Positions 22,890 to 36,188 of a stretch of 64,000 nt of DNA are shown one piece after another. Source of the DNA: Hydractinia symbiolongicarpus. Its lineage: Eukaryota; Cnidaria; Hydrozoa; Anthoathecata; Hydractiniidae. The notes below the pieces were generated by a model that did no database searches, had not been told where the DNA came from, and was given only the letters and a program-made list of their open reading frames with translations. The DNA lies in NCBI RefSeq assembly GCF_029227915.1, contig NC_079882.1, forward strand, positions 11,532,001-11,596,000, read 5' to 3'. A program made the position numbers and the translations under genes. How positions within the stretch are numbered: position 1 is the first letter of the stretch; every line of letters starts with the position of its first letter.

Positions 22890-23464
22890 CAAACTCAATC
22901 TAAATTGCACCTAGAGAGAATGAATAGTTAAATACGAGTTTCGCCTTCAAAATCAAACTAGCCAGCTAGCTAATCCACACTGCGCGAAATTACCTGTTTA
23001 CCCATATTGTCGGAAAGCTGCCCATGTTGTCTTTTTTCCACAGTTCAAAATATCGGACAACATGGGTCGAAAGACATCGCAGGATGGCACACTGCAACTG
23101 ACTTTTGATAAAGAGCTCCTGATGCTAAACTAAAGACAAAGGACTACCATTCTAAAGTTTTGTTTTTGTGCTGAAATAAATTACTTAACAAGAAGCCCTG
23201 GGGGCTCTAAGAATTTCCGCTCGCTACAAAAATATTTGATGACAACTTGCTAATTCGTTGTGTTAACGTGTCAAACATTCGAAGAGGTTTGGTGCATGAA
23301 GCTCTGAAGATAAAGTACACAAGTGACATTATATCTTGCAACAAACGCAAACAAAACGAAACGTGTCATAATAAATTCACATTTTAAAAGAAATTGCTAA
23401 CAAAAAATACAGCCTATCATTCATGGTTGAAAGTCTTGCGATTGAAACGTTTATGGTCTTAAAC
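22890..23464. other. Intergenic with inverted ACCCAT motifs
   Basis: At 22998-23066 there are ACCCATATTGTCGG and CCCATGTTGTC followed by the inverse, CGGACAACATGGGTCGA. The last is the reverse complement of a phrase on the left side of the Gypsy element (CGACCCATGTTGCCCGA, about 16791). No gene is seen. Confidence 0.45.
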
Positions 23465-23980
23465 GGCATTTAGTTGACAAAAAATCTAAATTTTGATGTG
23501 ACCATCATGTTCAGGACACTTTTTTTATTAACTGTGCCAATTTTTGTCGAAAATAAAGTATTTTAATTTTTGGACAAATTTTGGCCTGAAATGACATTTA
23601 GGTGACAAAAAATCAAACTTTTGTATCACCATCATTTTCAGCATACTTTATCTGTTAACTGTGCCAAATTTGGCCGAAAATGAAGTGGTTTTAATTTTTG
23701 GACCAATTTTGGCCTAAAATGGCATTTAGGTGACAAAAATCAAAATTTTAATGTCACCATTATGTTCAGCATACTTTTTTTTTTAACTTTGCAAATTTTT
23801 GTTGAAAATGAAGTAGTTTTAATTCTTGGACCAATTTTCGCCTATAATGACATTTAGGTGACAAAAATCAAAATTATGATGTCACAATTATGTTCAGCAT
23901 ACTTTATTTGTTAACTGTGCTAAATTTTGTCGAAAACAAATACCAATTTTGGCCTGAAACGTCATTTAAATGACCTCCCA
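23465..23980. repeat. Tandem repeat, 128-bp unit, about four copies
   Basis: The phrase GRCATTTAGGTGACAAAAA starts at 23465, 23593, 23721 and 23849, an exact 128-bp period, and a shortened copy begins at 23961. Each unit also contains TTCAGCATACTTT and AACTGTGCCAAATTT. It is non-coding. Confidence 0.85.
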
Positions 23981-24282
23981 GTACTTAGAGAGTTTGGGTA
24001 CGAGGTTTAAATCTGTGAAGTTGCAATTGACCAGGGTTAGTTAGTTAGTCAGTTATACCAATACTATCCTCCTCTCAGAGGAACGTGAAATCCCAGGGTC
24101 GATTTTTTCTCAAAAAATGCTCCGAGAGAGAAAAAACAACGGTTTTAAAGAATTTCCTACGCCTTCAGGCGCGGAAATTCAATTAGACAATTGACACATT
24201 ACTGACATTGTAACAGACAGCTATTTTGTGTCATTTTTACTTCTGAATCATACCAATTAGATGGTGCTGAACTAAAAATAAT

Positions 24283-24333
24283 AGATAACAAATTTTATAT
24301 AAAAATAAACATTTTATATAAAATTTGTTATCT
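24283..24333. repeat. Perfect inverted repeat, 22-bp arms, 7-nt loop
   Basis: The left arm 24283-24304 begins AGATAACAAATTTT. The right arm 24312-24333 is its exact reverse complement. The arms are AT-rich and would form a hairpin or cruciform. Confidence 0.9.
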
Positions 24334-25893
24334 AGATTCAATGAGTTTAACTTAGAGTAGACATCAAGTTAAGCCAGGGTAGCTGTCATATTGCCTAGTT
24401 AAGCTATTCTCTGATCCTAGTTAACATGCTTAAAATTTATTGATTGTTTTTTTAAAAAATAACCAAAATATTTAAGTTCATCATCAAAATTTTTTGTAAC
24501 ATGCAAATTTTCAAGTTTGTACACTAAGTACACCTGCCTCTATTAGTAGCCAAATTTTTGATGTTCCATGAAGAAATAACTAGTGAATCATTTCCAAAAT
24601 GTTTCACTGCAGTTGATTATTGTGGTGAAACTTTAAATTATAATAAATCATATTGTAGTAATTGCAGGATCTTTCAATTTTTTATCTGATATAATTTTTG
24701 CTGTTAAATCCAAATATGCTACTTAATTCCCTGAAAAGTTTCTTGTTTCCTGTTTTGAAATTTGATTATGTTTATCATCTGGATATCCAAGAATAGACTA
24801 GGATGATTTGTAGCTAGCTAACATCTTGGCTTGAGAACATGAACTGTTATCTTTAAGTCAGGCAGGCTAAACACATAATTAAGTTAGCTGGATGTTAAAA
24901 TTATTTTTAGAGTCACCTAAACCCTATTTTGTTATTCAAGTTTTTTATATACAGCTAGAATGACAAAGATATTATGTGCTCGTTGCCAACAATTAATAAA
25001 ACAACAATGTTTATTGGCACACAGGAAAAGGCTAAAAGGTTAGATAAAGAAATTTTTTTGGACCCACCAACTCACTCAACATGCAATATATTTTTTTGAC
25101 ATCCATCATATGGTGGCCCACCACGCAGGTAGAATACACATTATAGACTTTTATACCCTATTGTATTTGATTTGTACCCTAACAAGACCACTAAAAACTT
25201 CAGAGGTTCTTTAAAAATTCGTGAGAAACAATCTCAATAATTCTTTAGTTACAATGGATAATCCAGAGAAAGTATTTGACAAAAATTTTTTAGTTAATTT
25301 TTATTCAAAGTAATGGTATATATATACATAAAAAAGTAATGAAAATTAAAAAAACTTACTTACCTGATGGATACCTGTTATGCTTAGATTGACATATATA
25401 CCTTATCATTAAAAAAAGAGGCCGATATTTTGTGTCAACTAAATGTTTTTTATCAACTTTTTGCTCATTTTTACTGACTTTATTTTTTGCCAGTTAAGTT
25501 TTCCCCAATTATTGCTTTTCATTTTTTGGTATGTTAAAACACAAATGATTTAAAAATTAGGATACAAACATATTTTTAGTTAAAATTATGGTGTTAAAAG
25601 GTGAAGTTGTAACAACTTCATTTTGTATACTTTATATTTTATAAACCCAACAAGTATTTTAAAAAATTAGTTAGTGAAAAGGGACTATGTATATAAAATT
25701 TAGTCTGTAAAAATTAGAAAAAATTTTACTGACTTTTTTATGTTGTCTTTTTTTACCAATAAGCTAAGTTTTTTTCTTTAGTTCTCCTTTAAGGCCAGGT
25801 AGTTAAAGTTTGCATAAAAATAATTTTTGAGGAAAATATTAGTTATGATTTAAAAATAATAAATTAAAAATAATTTCAGGGTTCTTAGTTTCC
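24334..25893. other. Intergenic, AT-rich, nothing recognised
   Basis: No open frame or RNA gene with family resemblance was found. Confidence 0.4.
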
Positions 25894-26110
25894 CTTTGCT
25901 GGCAATTCAATATGGGCGAATGAATGTCACTACAGCCTTGGGTTAACCCAAGCCATGTGAGGGAAATTGAGATGATGGCACACTGTGTTGTTTTATTCAG
26001 AAATCCCTGATATATAAATGGTGCTAAAAAGAGATTTTTTTGAAAAAAAATTTTTCTGCAGAAACAATTTCTGCCAATAGGAACCCCTTTATTTACAGGG
26101 TATAAGTCTG
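25894..26110 (+). repeat. SINE-like dispersed repeat, copy 1
   Basis: It shares an alignable block with 30236-30480: GGC(A/G)ATTCAATATGGGCGA, then TGGGTTAACCCAAGCCATG, GAGGGAAATT and ATGGCACACTGTG. It diverges after about 100 bp but ends in a comparable ACAGGGTATA phrase. Confidence 0.65.
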
Positions 26111-27210
26111 TTATTGGGATTAGTTTTTTTTGGTTTATTTTTGTTGTACATTATGTAATGAGGATAGACAGTGAATAGTAACACTGAAGCGTATGAATTG
26201 CAGCTATTTCTAAAGAATTGGCTACGATTTTACATTGAGGATTGTAGATACGAATGTCTGCGCCTGCAACACGTTACGTATTGCAGGTTGTAATGTGTTT
26301 AAGTGAATGTAGCTGCCCGCTATTTTACGACCGTAGTTACCTGGTCTATATATAAATCTATATATATATATATATATCTATTTTTGTCATTCTGATAATG
26401 ATTATAAAGATCACTACTTTTGCACTAAAAGGAGCCAGGGGTAATGATCGTGATTATTTCAACAATTTCCACATTGCCTACAAGTTCTAAGTCCACTCTA
26501 AACGTGGACAAGTGTACTTTGCCAAATTTAAAATGTTTAAATTTATATAGGAAGAGTCTATGTAATTACTTGTGGTGATAAACTTAGCTGCCTTTTCCCA
26601 ATATCAGTGTATATTACATAACTATGTAAACGTGTTGATCAAATATGATTTTATTTTTGTTGATTGTTGTTTTCATTTCTTTTAGTTTATTTATGTGGTT
26701 TGTAAAAGTTTTTCTAACCTTATGTAATCAGCTGATTACATAAAAGTGTTGATATAGAAATGGATTACCATTTAAACAAATATATTAAATAAATACATGT
26801 ATATATTACTTTTTTATATCAGCTTTAAGAACTTGAATAAACCAGATTAGTTTTAATAATAATGTACATCTTGTAGGATTAGCAAGGTTTTATGCAAGTC
26901 CTTCCATGGTGCATCTCCGTTAGTTGTGTAACTAAAACATACCACACATTGTGAAGATTGCGAATGCTCCTTACGTAAAAAAAATAAATAAATAAATATG
27001 GATAATCATTATTAAAACAATAATACAAATAAAACAACTAATTAAACAATACTGTTTTTGTTCTCTTTTTTTTATTTTTGTGCTGGTTTTAATGAAGATC
27101 TTTGCCCAGTTTTTTCTGCAGTTGTGGTTTCTTCAAGTATATGCATTTAATTACTCTTATTTAGAAAGGAAAATACTATAAAAAAAGTTTATGGATGTAT
27201 TGTGCTTACA
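26111..27210. other. Region upstream of ATP7, nothing recognised
   Basis: It contains a short (TA)n run near 26357-26376 and an (AAAT)n run near 26979-26996. It should include the ATP7 promoter and any 5' non-coding exon. Confidence 0.4.
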
Positions 27211-30200
27211 ATGATGCAAAAGACAGTCACATTATCAATCACTGGCATGGTTTGCATGTCTTGTGTGAACAGCATTGAAAGTGTAATGTCAAAACATGAT
27301 GGTGTTGTTAACATTAAAGTTAGTCTTGAGGACGAACAAGCAGTTATTGAATACAACAATGAAAACACTTCTGTGAAGGAGTTATGTTCAGCCATAGAGG
27401 ATATGGGATTTGATGTCACAGAAAAAAAGTTGGATAATAATTTCACGTCTGTTACAATACACATAGAAGGTATGACTTGCACATCATGTGTCGATAGCAT
27501 TGAAAGCATGATTGGTGAAAGAGCAGGTGTAAAAAATATATCTGTATCATTGAATGATAAAACTGCTGCAATTGAATATAATAATACACAAGAAACGGAA
27601 GATTCATTGGTTGAAGCCATCTGTGACATGGGATTTGATGCATTTGATTCAGCTGTGGAATCAGCGACTGTTAATATAGAAGGCATGACTTGCCAATCTT
27701 GTGTAAATACCATCACAGAAATGATGTTGAAACAAGATGGCGTTAAAAGTATAAACGTGTCATTAGAAAGTAAAAATGCTGAAATTAAATTTATTAGGAA
27801 AAATACTAATGTTAAAATATTGTGTGAGCAAATTGAAGATATGGGCTTTGAAGCATCATTTAGTAAAAATGAACAAGGTGAGTTAAGATTAAGGAGCAAA
27901 TGTTTAATTTTCCAAAAAAAATCAGGAAATAATTAAAGGGAGGAAATAATTTATTTGCGAGTACCGTCAGAATCATTATAATTTATAAAATAAATAAAAT
28001 CATAAACAGAAACTCGCACAAGTTTCTGCTTGTAAAAAATTGTTTCCTTTCTGTTCACTAATTTTTGTTTGTGCATGAATGTTAGTACTAAAGTTACATG
28101 CAAAATGAAGACACTGTTTCTTTTCTTTGTAATTTGTGAGGGAATTTTGAACTTATGCTAAAATTAATGCACTTGACATATGTTAACATTGTTATTCCAC
28201 AAAAATTTTTTATGCACAAAATATTTTTTCTGTTCACTGCACGGGTAATAAGTAGAAAAAAGGCAGTCTTACTTAAATGTATGTTTTTTAATAAAGGAAG
28301 TCAAAATATCTCAAAAGATGCTCCTGTAGTTTTCACAAAGCAGGGTGAGTATATGGAAGTGAAGTTGCCACTAAACAAAACCACAGATGATCTGCTGAAT
28401 GGCAAAGTTCAAAGTGGAAAACTAACACGGTCGTATTTCCATGTAACTGGAATGACATGTGCTTCATGTGTTGGTAAAATTGAAAGGGAAATGAAAAAGA
28501 AAATAGGTAAATAATTTATTTGTTTTTACTATTCTGATTGCCTTTTTTTTCTACGCTTTTTTTTTAAATAGCCTAAACCATTGAATTCCTAAACTTGTTG
28601 CTCCAATATAGTTTATTCTTTACCTTGTTAGCAAATTGAATATCTCTACAATACTAGCTGTCTGTCTTTGTGCAAAATGGTACTGCAAGTAGCAAGACAC
28701 ACAAAACATTGTGTTAAGGGATGGACGACTCTCTGTATTTATCCACAGGCCACCGACTAGCGTATCTATATTATCATACCTGCTGTCAGCCAAAGATGGT
28801 AGCTGTTTGTAATGACAGTCCAACTTTCAAGGAATTTTTCCCAGCCTTATCACTAGTGTTATATTGCCATAAGGATGATTCTACCCTTTGTCCTAGATTT
28901 TTTTTATTTTCATTTTACAACCTTTTCTAAAGAAATTTGAGATTTTTTTGCTAAAAATAAATAAAGAAACATTTAGCATTATCCTTAAATGATAGGTAAC
29001 TTTTACTTCACCCAACTGAATTTTGGTCCTGTATTGTGCCACTGTAATTAAATTATACACCTGTTTGCTACACAAACAAAATAATTTTGACCAGCAGGAT
29101 GACAAAGTTAACTTAAGTAATTAGTGAAACATAAGTGATTTGTTATTTTGGACAGATCAGCATTGTTAATCTAAGATTAAGTACAAGCAGTGAAAAATCT
29201 AAAAACAAGTTTCGTACACTGTTGGTGTGTGCGGATGTTATCCTGTCTTAAATCAGATCTTGGGCGTAAAAATTAGGTCCTGAGCTCACTGACACACACC
29301 CTTATTTTCAAGCTTGATTGGTTACTGATTTATTTACATAAATATTGACCTGCATGTAACTATGTGGTTATCACTACACCAAACAGATAAATTAAATGCC
29401 CGTAATATCCCAAACAAAACCACTATTTGCACAACTGTATATATATTTAGTTCTGTTATCTCAAGCAGCTCTATTTTAAGAAACGTTTGTACCATGTGAC
29501 CCTCAAGACTAGCATGGTTTCAATTTCAAAGTATTATTTCTTATTCAAAAGAAAGAGCTTTTCTTCCCGATATTAAATTTGTGTAAAAGCCTTACTTCTG
29601 CTCCTTTATTTATGTCTTATTAATTTTTGCATGCTGATTCAGAAGGAACACAAATAGATTGTTGAGTATAAAAAACATGTTTTGTAGGTATCGATAGCAT
29701 CATGATCTCATTGATGGCACAGAAAGCAGACATATTGTATTATGCCGACTTAATTAATCACAATGAGATAGAAAAATACATCAAAGATATTGGGTTTGGT
29801 GCAGAATTTCTTGAGACTGAAAATATAAAAGAAAAGCTTGTTGAATTTAAGGTGAGACTTCGTTCTAAAAATCTTTTCTGTTTTTATGGATAAATCAAGT
29901 TGTATTGTTTTGTTTCCAAAAATCTGTCATAGGTATTTGGAATGACTTCTGGACCAAGTTCCTGTTACTTAATTGAAAGCAGTCTGCAAAAGAAAAATGG
30001 TGTGCTAAATGTGGATGTGAGTCTTGGTTATGTCAAGTGTATACATGATGTAACTATATGTGGCTCCAGAGACATCAAAAGGGCCATCGAAGATCTTGGT
30101 TTTACAGCTAGATTGCACAATGTTAAAAAAAAAGAAGAAATGTTGAGTCACGCTTATGAGATAAAACAGTAAGAAATTTATGACTTATGTAATTGACTAA

Positions 30201-33200
30201 GTGAACATATGTTTTAATATGGAGTGATTATAACTCTTGCATTTTGTGCGGGAGATTGGGGTTTGATTCCCCTTGGCGGCGATTCAATATGGGCGAGTAA
30301 ATGTTACCATAGCCACAGGTTAACCTAAGCCATGTGAGGGAAATTAGGGAGATGGCACACTGTGTGGGCCGTTGGAAGTTGCTGTGTAGCTCAAAATGAG
30401 CATTAAATACCCTAGGACTCCCAATTGAAGCCATTGCCCCTTCTGGAAATAATAGACAGGGTATATCCTTCAATATTTGTAAGGCTAGCGATATAAAATA
30501 TGCACATTGGTTACAGTACTTATATAGTGCTATTTTTATTGTTATTGTTCAATGTTTATCAATGCCACTAATGTTTCCAACATTTAAAGTTGTTGGCTTG
30601 TGGCATGCAATAAAATTATTTCTCCATTTCCTCTTAGCTGGAAACGATCCTTTCTCTTTTCTCTTTGTTTTGGAGTTCCAGTCTTCATAATAACAATGAC
30701 ATACATGGTGTTGATAAAACATGATGTGAAAGATGTCACTCTGGTAGCAGGATTATCATTAGAGAATACAATTCTGTGTGTTCTATGTTCAATCGTGCAG
30801 GTAACATCTTGGTAAAACAAATGAGTTATGTGCTGGGATAACAGTATCAAGTTGTTGTCACAGTTGATACTGCAAGTAAGAGGTTTAAGGCCCACTCAAA
30901 CTATTATCTTTGTTACATGTGGGAAGCTAATGTGCAGTGGTGTTTGCTATAAAGTACAGCCCAAATATGTGTTCAATTTTTTGACAAGAAATAAATGTTC
31001 TTTTATACCTGATAAAAAATCTCTCGTGTTATAATAACGAATAAGATTATTATATTTTTAGCTTTTTGGTGGAACGTACTTTTACGTATCAGCTTGGAAA
31101 TCGGTGAAACATGGAAGTGCGAATATGGATGTTCTGATTGTATTAGCTACTGGCGTTTCTTATATCTACTCAGTGAGTATTGCATATAGCATATTATTTG
31201 AAAGAAAAAGTTACTTTCAAAGCATAGCAGTATTGTTAATATGCTTCTTTTATTTTGAATTACATTTCAATTTAGGTAACAGTCTTGGTTGTTGCTTTAT
31301 TTGAAAAACCGAAGACGAGTCCGAAGACATTTTTTGAGACACCACCCATGCTGTTCACGTTTGTATCATTGGGACGTTGGCTCGAGCATATTGCTAAAAG
31401 AAAAACATCCGAAGCTCTTAGTAGATTACTATCTCTTCAACCTGCTGAAGCTGTGCTGGTAACAGTAACAGAAAGAACTTTCCATGTTGAAAAGTAAGTC
31501 TGGAAAATATGCCAAAAGTAGTCTTTGTGAAATGCGCAAGTACTGGACAAAAATATAAGTTGAAATTTTTGTCTTCTCTTACGAGCTCTAATTTTATACA
31601 GCAGGGTCCTTTAGTTTTTATTGAGTTTAACGGAGCTTCTTCTGGTTTTTTTAGAGAGGAAGTTATTGAAGTGGAACTGGTGCAGACTGATGATATTTTA
31701 TTGGTAGGTTTCTTCAGTAGTACCCTACCTAGGATAACCGTAAAGTTTCTATTGGTACTGCCGTTATTAACTACATAAGCCCTGCAAGCACAGCAACCGT
31801 TCAACTGGACAAACTTCTGAAATATCAAGCCTCGCGCTAATTTGCCAGTTTTTAAGCACGCGACTTTCTACGTTGAAAGCGACAGCCCCACCGCAAGTGT
31901 TAAGAAAAGACGTTTGTTATTTAGGTAAAACCAGGAGGTAAAATCCCTTGTGATGGCCGTGTGGTGTATGGTTCTTCAACAGTAAATGAGTCGTTAATAA
32001 CGGGTGAATCAATGCCTGTCACGAAAAAGATTGATGACACTGTCATTGGAGGCTCTGTCAATCAATCTGGTGCGATGTTAATTAAGGCGACAAATGTCGG
32101 ACAGGACAGTGCTTTGTCACAAATAGTGAAATTAGTGGAGGACGCACAGACGTCAAAGGTAGGAATGTTTTTCGTGATGTTTACTAGATAAATCTAATCG
32201 TGGAAACCATCGTGGAAAAGTGACGGAAGGTTTGCCCGATGGATAATTTTCCTGAAGAGTATATATTTACAGATGGGAAGATATTAAATTACACCTAATT
32301 CAGTGGCCTAACGAAATTTTGTTGGGCACCTTTCAGTGACTGTTATGCAGAAATTGTGTGCTAGACAAATGTAGTTGTTTCCTTATATTATGATAGCTAT
32401 TTTCCCACAAGACCTTTTCCGACAGATATTTTATGTTAAATTTTTGTTGCACTGTAGGCTCCTATTCAACGATTTGCTGATCGTATCGCTGGAGTATTTG
32501 TACCTGGAATAGTCCTTTTGGCAACATTGACGTTGGTGATTTGGGTTGTGGTTGGCGAGAAACATTACGATGTTGTTCTAAAACACAACCAGGTCCGGAA
32601 ATGTTATTTTTTTTATTTTAATTTACTCAGTTTTGCTGAAACTTGTGTGTTTGTAAAACTTATGACACAATTTTTTAGCGATGTACCTTTAGAAAACTCG
32701 TCTCGCGGAAAGGATTTTTTTAAGAGTCAAAAAAAAGTTAAAATTAATTTTTGCAGATTTCGATTTTTCGCGGAAGGTAATTTTTGCCAGTATATATCTT
32801 GAAATATTTTCGCGAAATGGACAAATCTTTCCACGAAAATTAGTTATGATGATTATAATAATATGATGATTAGATTTATATTTTTTCTTATACTTCAGTC
32901 TTCGCTTACTGGCCATACCGAAATCGTCGTCCAGTTTGCTTTCCGTTGCGCGATATCTGTTTTGTGTATTGCTTGTCCATGTGCCCTTGGGCTTGCTACA
33001 CCAACTGCTGTTATGGTGGGTACAGGTATTGGAGCATTGAATGGTATTTTAATCAAAGGAGGAGAACCGTTGGAGCGAGCCCATAGGGTAATTACAAATT
33101 TCTATATAAAAACCTTTATTTAGTTGACATTGCTTCTTCCATTCTGTATGATTTTATTTTTTTTCGCTACTATTATATAGGTGAATACAGTTGTGTTTGA

Positions 33201-36188
33201 TAAAACTGGTACATTGACTCACGGCAAACCACAAGTGATCGCATCGAAGTTATTCATTCAAATGCAATGGAAGTTTTTTCTAGCTATTATTGGGACGGCC
33301 GAATCCAACAGCGAGCACCCACTGGGTGCTGCACTAAAACAGTACGTGTTAGATGTAAGTTGACTACCTATTTTCTTGGTGTCGTTTTAATTTTAGTGCT
33401 TTACGTCATTTTTGCTGTGTATTTTTAGATTCTTGGAAAAGATGCTTTGGGAGAGGCATTTAATTTCAAAGCCTATGCAGGTCATGGGGTCAAATGCAAC
33501 GTGAGAAATATTGATGAGCATAATTTCAACGAGAGTGGTCATGATGAATTACCAGTGTCTGTGCAAGCGGATGGATACAGATTAGATGAAGTCGAATTTG
33601 CTGCAATTGAAGGTATATTATGAAATGATGTTGTGTTTTTATGTTGTGAGACATATTTCATAGGGGCTTTGTAAAGGTTCGCATCAAGGCAAATACGTTA
33701 TTCGCGAAGTTTTTTCGCATATTTTCAATTTTTACTAGAAAAATGACCTGCATGCATTTATATAAAAGCTTGACATAAAAAAAATAAAAACAATTTGAAA
33801 GAAAACGTTCAAACAACAAACAAAAAGTTCTACGTAAAAAAAAAAATTATGAAATTCATAAATTGATTCATGAAATCATGTGAATAATATTAAATCTGCT
33901 TGCCTTGCAATGATACAATGCGCATATTGCACCAGTGTGACCCCTGCTAGTTAACACAATGTTGCATCACTTTCTCTCTTGCGCTTTAGGTAGACGCGTG
34001 TCAGACGCTTCAACTACATATGAAGTTCTGATTGGTACACCGACTTTTATGAACAAGAATGGTATACACGTTGAATCGGACGTTGAAATTGTTATGAATT
34101 CGTACGAAGTAAAAGGACGAACTGCGGTACTTATAGCTGTTAATGGTAATATCACTCACTACTTGCTATGTTTTTACAAATAGTTGTTCTAACTTAATTC
34201 GATTAAAAATTAGATTCATGGTTCACTATTATTTTACCAACGAAAGCTAACTTTGAGTACAGAATTTATAACATCTATGCTAACTCAGAAAAAAAATTTC
34301 TGTAACAATGTTTCTACGCTTAGGGAAGTTGGCTGGCCTTGTTGCGTTTGCTGACTCTGTCAAAGATGATGCATGCAAGGCTGTCGGTATTTTACGAAAG
34401 ATGGGAACTACTGTTATTCTTCTGACAGGCGATAACCAAAAGACTGCTGAAGTCATCGCAAGACAGGTAAGTTATACTCAGTTTCGTAAGAAAACTGATG
34501 ACCCTCCTGCTTTTTTATACTTGTTGGTGTTCATTTTTACTAGTCTTTTTCTCTCCCTCTACAACCCAGTATCCGAGCGAGGAACACCAATCGTCATTAG
34601 CACCAAAATATTTTTTAAACATCATCTAGCAGGCTAGCTGATTGTTCGAGAGTGTTACGTTTCAACCCGATAATATCGACGAAAGGTTGAGGTTAATAGC
34701 ATGCTTTTAGGTTATGCAACTTGTGAAGTAGTACAACCATCTGTTATAAATAACAGTATTATTCTTTAGGTAAATATTGACAAAATTTATGCTGGGGTTC
34801 TACCATCTCACAAAGTTGATAAGATTAGAATGCTACAGAAGCGTGGTTGTACTGTCGCGATGGTGGGTGATGGGATCAACGACTCGCCTGCGCTGGCGCA
34901 AGCAGATGTCGGAATAGCGATAGGAACAGGAACAGATGTTGCAGTTGAAGCAGCTAGTGTTGTTCTTATTAAAGTGAGAAATACGTATTTTTTAATTGTT
35001 CCTGTAAATCTTTGCTACCTAAAGGAATGAATTTTCGCGAGATGATTTTTTTCGGAAAATTTGACTTTTTTCGTCCATTTCGTAAAATATAATGTCCGAT
35101 AAAAAATTATAGAGATTTTAATCCGCCAAAACTAAAAATTCAACTTATGCTATCAGATCGCAAAAGTAATCTTTGCAAATGGATTGCCACGAAAAATTGA
35201 AATCTAGTCAATTCGTAAAAATAAATTTCCGCTAAAATACAATTATTTTGTATACATTCATCGTAAAAAAAATTATTTTTTTTAGAATGATCTGATGGAC
35301 GTTGTAGCAGCTATTGATCTTTCACGAAAAACTGTCAATAGAATAAAAATCAACTTTATATTTGCTCTTGTTTATAACTTAATCGGAATCCCAGTTGCGG
35401 CTGGGATATTCCTACCAATTCATTTCGTATTACAACCATGGATGGCTGCTTTGGCGATGGCAATGTCGTCTGTTTCTGTTGTTTGCTCCTCGCTATTTCT
35501 AAAAACGTAAGTTTGTTTCTCACTAAGTGTATTTCCCTGTTTTTGTTTCTGTGTGCAAGTTTTTCGTTTCTAAATACTTTGTATTGAAAAATGTTCGTGA
35601 CCTTTTTTAGTTAAAATTTTCTTTATAAGGCTAAACTAGTCAAGTCATTTTTCCTAAGACTTATTAATAGGGATTTTTTTTATGTAATATTCTAAGAAAA
35701 TATAAGGTTTTCATGATTGTCTAAAAAATTTTATGGTTTCATTGTTTACACTCATATTTGATAATCGCATGTGACCAGTAAAGCAAGATGTAAACTTGTT
35801 ACCAGAGTTTTTCTTCGATGTTTTTACATTATAGAGCATATGCTAAATTGAAGTTTATATTTGTTTCGGGGTAGAGGGATACTTAAGCTAAAATGACTGG
35901 ATTATTAAAATAAAGTGTGTCTCTTTATAATATCAATACAAGTAGTGAATGTATATCTGTCTGTATTTGTTTATTTAAACGAATTGTAATTTTTTTCTAC
36001 TAAATTTAATTGTATTTAGGTACAAGAAGCCTTCATATACTGAAGATGGTGAGCTTAAACCTGAACAGCGTAAAACAAAAAAATATAATTCAATTCTTGA
36101 CAAACTGCAAGGCAAACTGAGAAAGAAACCTAGACGGACGTGGTCTGACAGTGAAGAGGGTCTTTTAAATGACATGGATGAATTTTAG
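27211..36188 (+). CDS. ATP7: ATP7-type copper-transporting P1B ATPase, 18 exons
   Basis: It pumps Cu(I) into the secretory pathway and out of the cell. Coding exons: 27211-27877, 28297-28506, 29688-29851, 29933-30168, 30638-30800, 31062-31172, 31276-31493, 31655-31703, 31925-32158, 32458-32592, 32899-33087, 33181-33354, 33429-33612, 33990-34145, 34324-34466, 34770-34973, 35286-35506 and 36020-36188. They sum to 3627 nt, 1208 residues, in phase throughout. There are five heavy-metal domains: GMVCMSC, GMTCTSC, GMTCQSC, GMTCASC, then GMTSGPSSC with the CxxC lost. Then [12 protein letters not shown], the membrane CPC in [17 protein letters not shown] (phosphorylated Asp), [25 protein letters not shown], and [11 protein letters not shown] in the last membrane helix. 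The C-terminal tail has a GLL next to acidic residues, compatible with a sorting signal. Intron 10 has a weak donor (GTCCGG). ATG 27214 is an alternative start. Confidence 0.95.
30236..30480 (+). repeat. SINE-like dispersed repeat, copy 2 (ATP7 intron 4)
   Basis: The second copy of the repeat at 25894-26110. It has a box-B-like GGTTTGATTCC at 30260-30270 near its 5' end, as in tRNA-derived SINEs. It lies inside the ATP7 intron 30169-30637. Confidence 0.65.

Noticed and set aside
27189-27899. Long minus-strand open frame opposite ATP7 exon 1
   Set aside because: It is the antisense shadow of the three heavy-metal domains and has no family resemblance of its own.
31418-31828. Minus-strand 136-residue frame and plus-strand frame within ATP7
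   Set aside because: They overlap ATP7 exons 7-8 and the intron between them; no independent support.
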